DNA of 64,000 bases from Dichotomopilus funicola (Eukaryota > Ascomycota > Sordariomycetes > Sordariales > Chaetomiaceae). This document shows positions 44,401-56,917 of the stretch, piece by piece. The position numbers and the translations under genes are program-made. Location: assembly GCF_033296635.1 (NCBI RefSeq), contig NW_026944120.1, positions 1 through 64,000 of the forward strand, read 5' to 3'. Position 1 is the first letter of the stretch; every line of letters begins with the position of its first letter. The notes beneath the pieces were generated by a model. That model did no database searches and was not told the origin of the DNA. It saw nothing but the letters and a program-made list of their open reading frames with translations.

Positions 44401-47400
44401 CTGTAGCAGCCGCACAAACGACGGTGTGAAGAAGGCCCAGTCGCATTGCATGTCCCGGATGAACCTGGACAAGTCGTTCCTACGCTCGTGCTCGGTGGGG
44501 ACGCAGATACAGCCGCCAAAATGTAGTGCCGTGAAGATCTCGGCGATGCAGGCGTCAAAGGTGTAGCTTGCGAACTGAACCGTCCGACGTGGGAAGTCGG
44601 CAAATCCCATGGCCATGCCGTGGCCATACGTGCTGGAGCTGACGGCGACGTGCTCGATCATGACTGCCTTTGGCCTGCCCGTGCTTCCGCTGGTGAACAA
44701 GGCATACGCCAGGTTGGATGGTTTAATCCCCGACGACGTGACGGGCTCCGTCTTTAACGGGGCCCATTGCGCTAACGTCTTGGGCAGCACAACGGGCGAT
44801 ATGTTATTATTGTTGTTTGCATCGTCGTCCGAGGACACCAAGTCAGAGCAGAGGTGCTCAGTGTGCTCCGAAAATATCACCACGGTCGCTGCGACCTGGT
44901 CCAAAAGGTCGAGCAGCCGGTCCTTGGGGTCCGTGGGGTTCAGCGGGACGAAGCCTCCGCCGGCCTTTTGGATGGCGAGCATGGCGATGATGGCCTCGGG
45001 TGACTTTTCGATGCAAATGGGGACAAGCACCTCTGGGCCGACCCCGAGATCGCGCAGTTGGTGGGCGAGGTGGTTGCTGAGCTCCTCTAGCTCTTGGCGG
45101 GTGATGTTCCCGCCGTCGCTCGAAGCGATAGCCACACTCGAAGGCGCGGCCGCGGCGTTTCGAGAAATGATATCGTGGATACACTCGTTGATAACCTTGG
45201 GGAAATTGCTGTTCCACGCCACTAGGTCCGCGCGGTCTGCCGGCGAAAACATGTCCAAGTCCCGAATGCGGCCGGTCCCCTTGTCGGTGCTATGCGCCTG
45301 GAGCTGATGCAGGAGGTGTTCCAGTTGTCGCAGGACCCTCTCCAGCTGGGGAGAGGAGATGACGCTGGAATCGTGGTGCGCCGAGAAGACAATTTCGCCG
45401 CTTTCGAGCGCACACTCGACGACAAGCCCGTAACCGCCAAGGTAATTGGCTGTGGTGGCTGACGTATGCTTCTTGAACAATGCCGATTCTTGTTCATCCT
45501 CGCCGGGCTGGATAACCAGGAGATTTTGGAAGTCGCAGGCCGCGTGTGTCGCATCGCCACTCATGTTCTTGATGTTCTGGATCCCCACATGGGAGAAAGG
45601 AATCATGTCGACGGTTTGCGTCTGCAGTTGCTTCAAAAACTCCCGCACAAATCTCTGTCCGTCGATCTTCATCCTTAGTGGAACCTGTGATGGATAAGAG
45701 TCAGTCTAAGCGGTTCGTTTGACGGGGTATTCGGCTAATTACTAAAAAAAGTAAAAAGAAAAAAAAGAAAAAAACAAAAACTGACCGTTGTGATAGTAGG
45801 CCCGTTGATGCGCTCAATGCCCGCCAATTCCAGATCCCGGCCAGACTGGGTGACGCCATAGACCACATCATGAGACTCAGACAGCCTCGAGACCAAGATA
45901 CCCCAGGCTGCCTTAAGGAGCGTGGCCATGGTAATGCCGGTCTTGCGATTGAGTGAGAACGGGATCGAGTACATAACAGTATTGTCCGCCTGACATCGAT
46001 GGCCCGGTGGCGACGCGGGAAAGGGACATGTCTCGAGGTCCTTGAGCTGATGCGTCCAGAACTGTTTCAGGGTCTCCTTGTCAATCTTGCCGAGATAGCC
46101 CATGAACTCTGCAAACGGCCGGGTGTGGACTCTGTCGAGGACGCCGAGCACGCCAGGGACGGCGAGATTAGTCTGGCTCTGGTAAGCGTGGTCGACGGCA
46201 GCAAGGGTCATGTCCATGGAGTAGCCATCGTAGAGAGCGTGGTGGACTGTCCAAAGGAAGAACTTGCGCTTGCCGTCGTCGATAATGGCAAACCGAGCAA
46301 GGGAGGTGCCGTAATTCAGGGGACTGCTTCTGTCCTTGCTGAGATACTCATCCAGGTTATTACCCTGGTGCCAGGGGATCTTCTCGTCAACAACGACCTG
46401 GCAGGTGCCGAGTCCTTGGATGAAGACCAGACGAGTTCTCAGGATGGGATTGTCCCGTGCGACGGCATCCCATGCTGCTGTGAACCTTTCTACTGCAACC
46501 TCGTCGGGCAGCTCGTACACGTCTCGCAGGACGTACGAGTCTGCCTTGTCTGCGGTGAGCGCCATCATACCCTCTGGAAGTTGCGGAATGGGACCTGTTA
46601 GCATCGTCTTCTACTGGTCTAGCGGGGCTGTCACGACTGGTAAGACAGCCAACAGGCAGTACGCACCTTGCAGAGGCGTGGCCGGGTATATGTCTTGGAC
46701 AAGGTCGCGGTCCAGATCGCACGCCTTGGCCGCCAGCGCCACAATATCAGCCACAGACACCTTTTGGTCCTTGCCGGAGACTAGCTGGAACGGGAAATAA
46801 GCCTGCTCAAAAAATGGCCTCTCAGAAAATGGTGTCTCAGAGAATGGCGTCGCTGAGAGTGAGAACGGGATCTCTGAGAGTGGCGTTGGCGTCTCTGGAG
46901 GTGTCATCCAAGGAGATGTCGGTTCGGATGTCGGCTCTAACTGCGTTGCCGTGTTTGTAACGGGTTGGATGGTCAATGGCAACTTGGCCAAGGCGTTAGT
47001 AGTGGGAAGAGGAGGCGAAACAGGGGGAGAAACAGGGGGAGAAACAGGGGGAGAAAGTGCCAGCAGCGCTCTCTCGTCTGAAATCACGGCGGCGGCCGCC
47101 ATGTCCCTTAGCTTGGGCGCCTTCAAGATGCGGGGTACGGACAATCCGAGCCCAGACGCCGCGGCCTTGCCGACTAGCTGCATGGCCGTGATGCTATCGC
47201 CTCCTAGTTCCAGGAAGCTGTCGTCGGGCCCAATGGGATTTTCATCCAAGTCAATCCCAATCGTCTCGGCCCACAGAACGGCAAGCGCGCGCTCGGATGG
47301 GGAAGAAAAGGAAGCCTTGGCCTCCCGCCCCTCGCCCGTCCGGGCTGTCCCAGCTTGAGCAGCAGTTTCGGAGAGTGAATACAGCGCTAGGCGCCGCTGG

Positions 47401-50400
47401 TCAAACTTGCCGGCCTCTTCCCGGAGCCTCTTGCGATCGATCTTGCCCGACGTGTTCGTGGGCATCCGGTGCAAGGGAATAAGCAGGCTCGGGATCATGT
47501 ACACGGGGAGGTGCTGAGACGCCTCGGACTTGATACGGAGCAGTTCCTTTCTCAGGGCCTCGTTCATATCCATGACAGCCAACCCCGAGGAGCTGAACCC
47601 CGAAGAGCTGCTGGCGGTATGGGAACTGTCGGTGTCGGAGAATTGGATAAAGGCGGCCAGCAGGTTGCGGCTAGACGACGGTGGGAGTCCACCGGGGGTG
47701 AAGGCCTCGACGGCGACCTGGGAGGCGTCAGGGACGGACAGTCGTTTGGTGATGTTGTACTCGATTTCCCCGAGCTCGATGCGTTGGCCATGTAGTTTGA
47801 TCTGGCTGTCTTGCCTGCCTAGGCAGTCCAGAGTGCCGTCATGGTTGAACTTGGCCAGGTCGCCGGTGCGGTAGAACCGTCTGGAGGGGCCGTCCGCGTT
47901 AGTATTGGTGGTAGCCCAGGGCAACCCTTGGATAAAAGCCGCCGCTGTTTTGGCAGGCTGGTTGAGATATCCACGGCCGACGATGGGGCCTTCAATCAGC
48001 AGCTCCCCTGTGGCGCCGACGGGAAGTAGACGACGCGGATCATCGGCATCAACAACCCACAGTTTGCAGTTCACTGGCTGTCCTATGTTGGCGCCCGTGG
48101 CGACGCGGGCAAGGGCCTTGCTCGAGGTGCATTGGATCGAGCACTCGGAGGGTCCGTATGTGTTGAACAGCCGGATGTTGTCGAGGCCCGCCCAGGTGTC
48201 GATGATGTCCTTTGTCAGCGACTCGCCCCCGAGTACGAGGGTGCGCAGGAACGGTGCGTTTTCAGGGGACAAGAGGCGGGCCACGGTCGGGGTGAGATCG
48301 GCCCAGTTGATCTCCATGCTCTGCATGACCCCCGGCAGGTTGCTGAGGCGCTGCTCGTCCGAGGGAATGCAAACGCAGCCTCCGTACATGGGGATGATGA
48401 CGTTCTCCTCAATGGCCACGTCGAATGCGTAGCTGGCAAAGTGTATCGCTCGCGTGGACGGTCCGACGCCCAGGACCTCCGAGTTGGTTCGCGACGTGGA
48501 ACACAGGGACCGGTGCTCGAGAACACTTCCTTTTGGTACGCCGGTAGAGCCAGACGAGTAGACGACCCAGGCAGCGTTGCTCGGCGAGACCGGGACCGGG
48601 ATGACTGCGGTGCTCTCTGCGGTGCTCGCTGGCTGTCGAGACGTCAAGGGCGGCAACTCGTCCAACATGTGGCGGTCGACAGCCACAATGTGCTGCACTC
48701 CAAGACCCTCAAGGCTGCTGGCGTACGCCGTGGATGCGATGACGACACGGGCTTCGGTATCGACCATGATCCGCTGGTGCCGCTCGCGGGGGTGAGCCAT
48801 ATCAACACCAACACAGGCACCCCCTGCCTTGAGGATGGCGTGGATTGCGACCGTCGCCCACGCGCTCTTCTCAAAAGCAAAGGGAACCATGACCTCAGGG
48901 CCGACGCCGAGATCCACAAGCACTCCAGCAAGCCGGTCAGAGTACTCGTTGGCCTCGCGGTAGGTCAGACGAGCATCCCAGGCGTCCACCATCAGAGCAT
49001 CGGGCTGCCGGCGCGCTTGTTCCTCAATCATCCAGTGCAAGCAGCTGTCCGACGGAGGAACGTCGGGGTTGAAGCTCTCGAGCAAGCGTAGATCAAGAGG
49101 GCTCACCATGTCCAGGCTGGACAGTGGAAGCGCCCCGTTCTCGGCTTTGCCCAGCTGGCGGTGGACGTGTTCGAGGCGCTGCATCAACAAGACGACCTCG
49201 TTTTCCGACAAGAGCGAGCTGTCAAATCCAGCTCGGATGTTGACTCCCTCGGCCGACAGGGTGCACTCGAGGAGCAGTCCAAAGTTGAGCTGGTCCCCGG
49301 CATTGCGAGCCTCGACGACGGCCGTGACAAGTTTCGAATCGTTGGCGGACGAGGGCTGGACGACGAGAAGATTCCGGAAGCCCACCGCATTGGCACACTC
49401 GTCACTGGCCTTGCGTATGTGCTGCAGGCCAACGTGCTGATGGGGGATCGCATCGACGTACTGCCGCTGCACCTTGGTCAGGTATTGCGACAAGGATGCG
49501 ACTTCGGTGGAGTCCGTGCCGTCGATGCCGTCGATCCCTGTGCGGATTGGCATCGTGGCCAGGCAGGGCCCAATGCACTCATGGACTCCCGGGAGGTCAA
49601 TATCGCGCCCTGACTGGGTCACGCCCATGACCACTTCGCTTGAATTGTTGGCTTGCGAGAGCACCATCATCCACGACGCGCGGAGCAGAACCGCCGGCGT
49701 GACAGACGAACGTGACGAAGGTGTCGACTCCAAGGACAACGGGGTGTGATGGGACACGTACTTGTCGATGGACGGCTCGTACGTGTCTGGACAACTGGGG
49801 TAATGGCTGCCATTGCCATCAAATCCAGCAAACTCCTTCCGCCAATGGTCCAGAGATGCCGCCTTTTTGTCCGGGTCCACGCAGTACTTGACGAACTGGC
49901 TGAACCCGATGGCTGCCGGGATTTCCGGGATGCCCAACGCATCGTCGTTGTATGCTCGTTCCAGGCTCTGCAGCACGAGCCGGTGCATATGTCCGTCGGT
50001 GATGGCATGGTGGCTTGTCCACACCAAATAACGCTCCTGCTCACCGGCCGGGTCGGAGATGATGGCGAAGCGGCTCAGTTGTTCCCCATAGCCCATGTGT
50101 TGCTTTTTGTCTCGGGCTAAAAATGCGTGCAAATCGTCCGAGAAGAAACCCACTTCGACCGGCTCGCTGTCGGAAAGGACCACTTGACAAGTCCCATGGT
50201 CTTTAAGACGCACGATGCACGTCCGCAGAATGGGATATGCCTCGACAAGGGTCTCTAGCGCATCCTGGAGCCTGTCCGTGTCGACGTCCCTGGAGAGTTG
50301 GAGGACTTCTTGGAGGATGTAAGCCTCGGGATGGGCGACGGTCTCGGCCATCATGCCTTCTTGCATGGGAGTCGCAGGGAGGACATCTTCAACTCTGTTT

Positions 50401-53273
50401 GCCGCAAGCTTGTATGTCTTTCGGAGCTCTCCGCGGAGTTGGAGGAAGCTGGGCAGCCCCCCGACCAGCTCAAAGGGTTCCGTGGGCTCTGGCACGAAGG
50501 ATGGTGGGGCCGCTCCAGGTTTGCTCTTTCCAGATCCGTCACTGACAAATTGACCAAGCTCTGCCAATGTGGAGTACTGAAAGATATCGGCCACCGAGAA
50601 GCGCAGGCCAGCTGTCGTCGCGGCTTCCGAGACCAGCTTCATGCACAAGACAGAGTCCCCGCCGAGGCCAAGGAAGGTGTCTTGCCTGCCGATGGAGGCC
50701 GGGTCAACACCGAGAACCTCTGCCCAGAGTTTGCTCAAGGCGGCTTCCGCCTCCGTGTATGGTTTCTCGACTGTCCCGTTGGATGCCGCAGCGGGGCTGG
50801 CGGAGCCGGTGAACTGGTTAAGCTGCTCGGCCGACAGATTCCGGACAAATGTTTGCACTGCCCGCTTGTTGACCTTACCAGTAACGCCAAGCGGGATGGT
50901 GTTGACCACGAGGAGGTGACTAGGCACCATATAGGATGGCAACGCGGCTAGGAGCGTCCTGCGAAGGTTGTAGACAAACTCGCGAATCGCATCGTCGACC
51001 GGGAGCAATTGCATATCCGCCCCGTTCTCTGGCGTCACGGAGTTGGGAAGCTTGATGAAGGCGGCGAGTGACTGCTTTTCCGCAATGTTGACCTTGTCGA
51101 CGACGAGCCTTGCATCCTCGGGCAGCTCCCGCTTGATCTTGGCCTCGATGTGCCCGGCCTCAACCCGGACACCGTGGACCTTGATCTGGGCGTCGCGTCT
51201 GCCAACAAAGACAAAGGAACCGTCAGGCATCTGTCGCACAAGGTCGCCAGTGCGGTACACCCGCGTGTTGCGAGCCTCTTGCTCGGGATACATTCCCCTG
51301 AGCCACTCGGGGGCATCGATGAAGGCGGCCCTGGTCTTCTCGTCGTCCTTTAGGTATCCATTGCCCAGGATGTTCCCTTCGACGAGCAACTCTCCCACCG
51401 CACCGATAGGTACCACGCAGGTCGGGTCGTCGCTGCGCGTGACCCACAGTGCCGCGCCCATCCTTGTGCCAATGTTACTCGGCGTGTCACCGGCTGACTT
51501 GAGCGAGCACGCGACGCGGCTTGTGCACTCGGCAGGCCCGTACGAGTTGACGAGGCGGCACACGCCGGCCCATAGCGACATGATTTCCTCGGGCATCTCC
51601 TCTCCGCCCGTGACCAGCACCTTGAGCGTGGGCACCGCCTTTGGGCGGAGGAACCGAGCCACGGTAGGGGTCAGAGCCGCGTGGTTCACGCGCATTCGGT
51701 TGATGGCTCCTGCTATGTCGCTGAGCCTCTCGTGCTCTGTCGGGACACACACGGTGCCGCCAAAGGCCAGGGTGGTGAAGATGTCTGTGATGCTGATATC
51801 GAAGGTGTAGGCCGAGAATTGGAGCAGACGGGTCTCGGTGCTGTGGAACTCGCGAGGGCCGTGAGCAGCCGTGTTGGTGCACCAGGCGCTGTGGCCGCAA
51901 ACGACGCCCTTTGGTGTCCCGCTGGAACCACTCGTGAAGATGACATAACCTGGATGTGCGGGACGGACTACTTGGTGATCTGAGACTTCTGAGACGCGGC
52001 CGAGAGTCGGGAGGCTGTCGAACAGGGCTGGCTCGACAACCACGGCGTCCACGCCGTGCTCGGCAAATCGGTGTTGGTGCGTAGGAGAGCAGAGAACGAA
52101 AGTGCCCTCGCAAGCCTGGAGAAGGCCCTGGGTATCTTGCCAGTCATGGGCTGGGTCGAGCGGTGCAAACGCTGCTCCGGCCTTGTTGATGGCCAGCAAA
52201 GACGGGATGACCCATGGGCTCTTCTCGAACATGAATGGAACGATGTGCCCCGGCCCCGCCCCCTTTGCCACAAGGTGGTGGGCAAGCTTGTCAGCCATGA
52301 TGTCCAGCTGCTGATAGGAAAGAGACACCCCCAGCCCGTGTGCGCAAACGGCTTCAGCGAGCGGCCTCTGCTGTGCCATCCGCTCAACCATGTGATGCAT
52401 GCAGTCGTTAACTGGCGAAGGGACATGTTCGTTCCAGTCGGCGACCCGGGCAACGTCATCCGGACTTGCGGGGTTGAGATCTCCTAGCCTCCTGTTGCTG
52501 GCAGGATCGAGGCTGGCGGGATCAGCGAGTTGCTGCAATAGGTGCGCAAACGTGGTGAGAACACACTGCATCTCTGTGCGACTGATGATGGCGTCGTCGT
52601 AAACAACCTGGGTAGTGACCCCCGTCCGTGCCAAAGTGCACTCCAAGTTGATGGCCCGGTCCAAGGGAATCTCCATGTCCGTGTCGGCGGCGTTGGCGTC
52701 AGCGTTGGCCTCGCCGTGAATGATGAGTTGGTTGCCAAAGTTGGTGGCATCAGCCAGATCCGGACCGAGTCTGGCAAGGTCGTCCGTCCCAAACGGATGC
52801 CGTGCAAGGTCCTGATCATGGCGCAAAACCGCATCGAGACACGCAATGATGGGCTGTTGGGGCTGCATGTGGAAACGGAACGGCATCGATGCCGGCGCCC
52901 GCCCTCCCCGCGTGCGCTCTTCCGAGTCTCGGGACGCTGTGCCATCATCTTGGCCGCCCCTTTGTCCCGGCAGGCTCAGCAGCCCAATGACAACGTCTTC
53001 AGCGTCTGTATAATAAACGATGACCAGGCACCACGCAATCTGGATGAGAGCTTGCGAATGCTCCACAGACAAGCTCTTTGGGAGCCGGATCTTGCGGCGT
53101 AGGATAGCCCCAGGTGTTGGCGCCGCAGTGGCCGCCGTGGAGTTTTGGCGATGGGGAAACGCAGGCGGAGGCGCATCCCTGAGATATTCACGCCACCTTG
53201 TTTCCAAGGCAGCGCGGTCAAAGGGGCTCGAGGGGGCGCTGACTGACATTCTGTCGAGGTTGAGGTTGTTCAA
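38401..53273 (-). CDS. Four-module NRPS ending in an epimerization-type domain
   Basis: Four exons: 53273-46667, 46573-45786, 45684-43899, 43844-38401. Introns of 93, 101 and 54 nt (GTGCGT/CCAG, GTCAGT/ACAG, GTAAGC/CCAG) restore conserved motifs, and the total of 14,625 nt gives 4,874 aa. Order by residue: half condensation-like region 1-280; A1 285-805; T1 (LGGDSV, 870); C1 960-1390 (HHAITDG); A2 1400-1950; T2 (LGGDSI, 2025); repeat-rich linker 2070-2190; C2 2195-2620 (HHALYDG); A3 2625-3160; T3 (3225); C3 3305-3740 (HHALYDG); A4 about 3775-4290; T4 about 4350; E-type domain to the end (HHLVVDLVSW, VGWFTT, VNYLG). All A domains keep P-loop, YGP.E, TGD and A10 Lys motifs, and all T domains keep Ser. 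No TE, R or terminal C domain is present. It should build a tetrapeptide; release is unexplained. Confidence 0.94.
47011..47056 (-). repeat. 12-bp minisatellite in the NRPS T2-C2 linker
   Basis: Near-perfect tandem copies of a 12-bp unit (GGGGGAGAAACA on the plus strand) encode a repeated SPPV tetrapeptide in the NRPS linker between the second carrier and second condensation domains. A second, weaker repeat (ETPFSE-like units, about 46810-46870) lies in the same linker. Confidence 0.85.
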
Positions 53274-54249
53274 GCGGGAGGTTGAGCTGTGTTGTGCGGT
53301 AATCTAGGATGAGTTGAGGCGCAATGCCTCAAGATTTGGACCGGTAGTGTACGGTAAAAGTGACGAGGTATGCCTGTCAAGGCAGTGGACATGCAAGGTT
53401 TATCGAGGCCGATTACCGTCCACGGTGATCAAGTATGTGAGGTAACAGTCGGACAGAGGGACTATCATTAGAGCAGCGGCTTCAGAGAGAACTCGAGGAG
53501 TTCAAGTCTAATGTCTAAGGTACTGCCTTATGTGCTCCAAACATGTCCATCCAGATATGGTAAACAAAGCGTCTTCTAAACTCGGACTGAACACTCCAGT
53601 CTCCGTGTTATGTCCCAAGTAACCCGCAAACGCTCCTGGTCCAATCAGCTAGCTGTGTGTTGCCAGGGACTCTGCTCACCGTGTACTGTAGCACGTGTGT
53701 AGGTCCCGCCCTGCGTCGGTCCAGCCGCAGCTAGGAGTGGAGTGTATTCAGGGTTACATTGGCCGTCCTTGGGAGTGGGCCTGGCTCTCCAAATGGCATC
53801 CGAATGGCACAGGCATAGTAATAGTTTTGAGCGTGTAAGTGGGTCGCAGTAAGCAAACACCACTGCATCGCAGCAGTCCAGCAGCGTTGCAGTCAGCACC
53901 ACCCAACACCACCGGCTCGGTCATCGAATCCGTGCATCTTGGCTCTGCAGTACTGCAGGCCAGCAAGTTGCTGTTCCGTTGAACGCGTGTCAAACGAAAA
54001 CGAATCAAAGAAAACCGACTCAGTTACCTTGGGTTTCCAGCCATGATCAGGCTAATCACGGTACCCGCGAGGTACCTTTTTCCAAGGCAATTAAAACCCA
54101 CAGCAAAACCTTCCCGCCCCTGCAAGTCAATATCTCAAACTATATCGCTTGCGTTGCCTCCTGGACGTGCCACGGTGCCAATATTGTTTCTTTCCTGGAT
54201 ACCTATACCATCTTAGTTCCCCTCTGCCTCGACTCACTCGAGCACAGCG
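53274..54249. promoter_or_regulatory. Divergent promoter region, NRPS/MFS exporter
   Basis: The 976-bp gap between the NRPS start (minus) and the MFS start (plus) must hold both promoters, allowing coordinated expression of synthetase and exporter. It contains a perfect 14-bp palindrome CTGCAGTACTGCAG at 53945-53958, a candidate dimer-binding site. The HC-toxin tox-box pattern ATCTCNCGNA was not seen by eye. Confidence 0.6.
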
Positions 54250-56917
54250 TTGACCATGTGGCCCATGTCCCACGCCCTCTATCCGGGCCTCAACAACGAC
54301 AAGCTTGAGCGCCCTTCAACTTCAGATTCACACAAGACGGCCAAGACCTGGTACGGCAATAACTGCAAGTCCTACGCATCATCGACTTTCTCGTTTCACT
54401 CGGATAAGCGCAGCGTTCATTCACTTGCACGCGAGACGGCAGCGCCAGGCGAAGATTTAGGGCATTTGATCAACCGATCCCGACGGGTGCTTAGTGAGCT
54501 GAGCATCGATGCCGACAAGGAAAGCCAACTTGACCAAACTCGGCAGTACGCCGAATCCCATGGTAGCGCAGAATCAAACAACAACAACATGATGAGCAAA
54601 GACAGCCAGTCTGTGGCCCACGGCGAGGAGCGCTCGCCGGGTCCGGAAGAAGCACTGGCTGCACTGGGAGGCGCAGAGGCCGGAACCAGCTTGCACCGGA
54701 TCTCCACCGGGACATCTTCCCCAAGATCCCCTGGTCCCAGGCCACCGAGCAACGCCTCCAGGCTATCACAATCATCCAAGTCCCAAAACGCGGAAACGGT
54801 CCTTTCTTCAACAGTTAGCTTCATCGCAAGCAACAAAGCCGGTAGCGACATCGTTCCAGCTGGAACCCCAATCCCAGAAGGCGACAGTACGGCGGCCCCC
54901 AGTATCTCACTCGGATGCGAAAACTTGTCGGAATTGGAAAAGAAGCCCGAGGTTGTCCATATCAAGCCTTTGATCCCGGATGACGAAACCAGCCAACTGG
55001 GCTCGAGGGAGCTAGCGCCTGAGAGAGACCAGGAGAAAAATCAACCGGAAGAACAGGCCGAAGAGGAAGAGGACGAAGACGAGGACGACCCCACAGCCAA
55101 CCACCTTACCGGGTTGCCCCTGGTGTCCGTCACCATCGCGTTGAGCGCGGCCGTGTTCCTCGTGGCCATGGACGTCAACGTGATCGCCACGGCAATCCCG
55201 CGCATCACGGGCGAGTTCCGTAGCCTCGAAGACGTCGGCTGGTACGGCTCGGCGTTCCTGATGGCCACGTGCGCCGCTCAGATCCCGTACGGCCGCATCT
55301 ACAGCCTGTTCCCAGCCAAATGGGTCTTCACCTCAGCCATTATGATCTTCATGGCCGGCTCCCTCATCGCGGCCCTCTCGCCAAGCTCGCCCATCCTGAT
55401 CCTGGGCCGTTCCGTCCAAGGCCTTGGCACCTCAGGCATCCTGTCTGGTGGCCTTATCATCCTGGGCCAAGTCGTGCCGCTGCGGCTACGGCCTCTCCTT
55501 ACCAGCTGCATAGGAGTTATGGAGGGCGTCGCCATGATTTCGGCCCCGGTCATCGGCGGCGTGCTGACGGACAATCTCAATTGGCGCTGGTGCTTTTACA
55601 TCAACTTGCCAATCGGCGGCTTTACCCTGATCATCGTGCTCGTATGCCTGCGAGACCTCAAGCACAAGGGCCCTCGGAAGACGGGCACGGGCAAGGAGAC
55701 TATGCGGCAGACCTTGTACAAGCTGGATGTTCTGGGAGCGGTGCTTCTTCTTCCTCCCGTTGTTTGCGTGCTGCTGGGGCTTCATATTGCTGGTAAGTAC
55801 CAAGTACAGAAAACATGGTGAACATGGTCGCGATCGAGAGCTGACCTGGATATTGTAGGGACCGACGGTCACTCGTTCAGTGACAACGATGTCATTCTGC
55901 TCCTGGTGCTCGGAGTTGTGTTGTTTGGCATATTTGTGAGGACTGACTTGCCTATTTTTCTCCCTACACAGTAATGGTAGTGCTGACTATTACAATTGCA
56001 AACAGGCCTATTCGCAGCACCGCAACGCAGAGGTTGCCATACTCCCATTCCGCGTCATCACACAACGCTCGGTCCTGGCAGGGTTTTGGTTTATTACATG
56101 CACTAGTTCGGCCCTGGTTGTCATCACCTACTTTGTAAGCGCAACACGCACTCCGTAACCCACCTTTGTCAACCACAAGAGATTGCCAACTCTGACTCCC
56201 CCTTCACAGCTGCCACTTTGGTTCCAAATCATCAAAGCGACCAGCGCCCAGGAGTCTGGCATTGGCATCTTACCCATGCTGGTTGGAGTTATTAGTGGAG
56301 TTCTCGGCACCGGCGCTGTCATTAGCCTCGTTGGCTACTACACGCCATTCATGCTCGTGAGCTCTGTCCTCATGCCAATCGGCCTTGGCCTGCTCACCAC
56401 GATTGGTCCCGACACCCCGCGGGCGGCACTGCTAGGCTATCCCGCCGTCTTTGGCATCGGGGTTGGTCTAGGCTTTCAACAGCCGCTCATCGGCGTCCAG
56501 ACCGTTCTTCCCCAGGCCGACGTCGCCGCAGGCACTTCGGTCATTGTGTTTGGGCAGACCTTTGGCGCTGCCATCATGATTGCCATCGGCGAGACCGTCT
56601 TCCAGAGCCGCCTGCTGGCCAACTTGGCCAGTTACCTGGGGATCACCAATGTCAACACCCACGAACTGCTTGGGAACGGCCCGGCCTCGCTACCAGCTTT
56701 GGTGCCGGCGGAGAAGCTTCCGCGGCTCATCGAGGCAGTAAACGCTTCACTTACGCAGACCTTCTTTGTAGCTGTTGCCCTGGCAGTTTTATCCGTCTTT
56801 GGCAGTGTGTTTATGGAGTGGAAATCAGTGAAGCAGCCAAAACGTGTCGCACAAGGCGACGAGGGTGTGGCCGCGGTAGTTAGAAGCAGCAGCACAAGCT
56901 TGCGGGCAGCATGTTAA
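54250..56917 (+). CDS. MFS exporter, DHA14 type, with long acidic N-terminal extension
   Basis: Four exons: 54250-55792, 55859-55935, 56006-56134, 56210-56917. Introns of 66, 70 and 75 nt all fit phase, 818 aa. Residues 1-285 are hydrophilic: Ser/Asn-rich, then a run of Glu and Asp (EEQAEEEEDEDEDD) just before the first membrane helix (LVSVTIALSAAVFLVAMDVNVIA). The core has DHA14 features: GWYGSAFLM, PYGRIYSLF, GRSVQGLG, the antiporter motif APVIGGVLTD and NWRWCFYINLPIGG, then LPLWFQIIKATSAQESGI after the last intron. About 14 membrane segments are expected. The family exports small molecules by proton antiport; divergence from the NRPS makes it the probable product exporter and self-protection gene. 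Homologues of this kind (TOXA) accompany HC-toxin-type synthetases. Confidence 0.93.

Noticed and set aside
43885..45672. Three separate NRPS genes suggested by the large open frames
   Set aside because: Introns of 54-101 nt with canonical signals join them. Conserved motifs (PLQ-EGMM, TITTVPL, ELGEIE) are restored across each junction and the total length divides by three, so one gene is far more likely.
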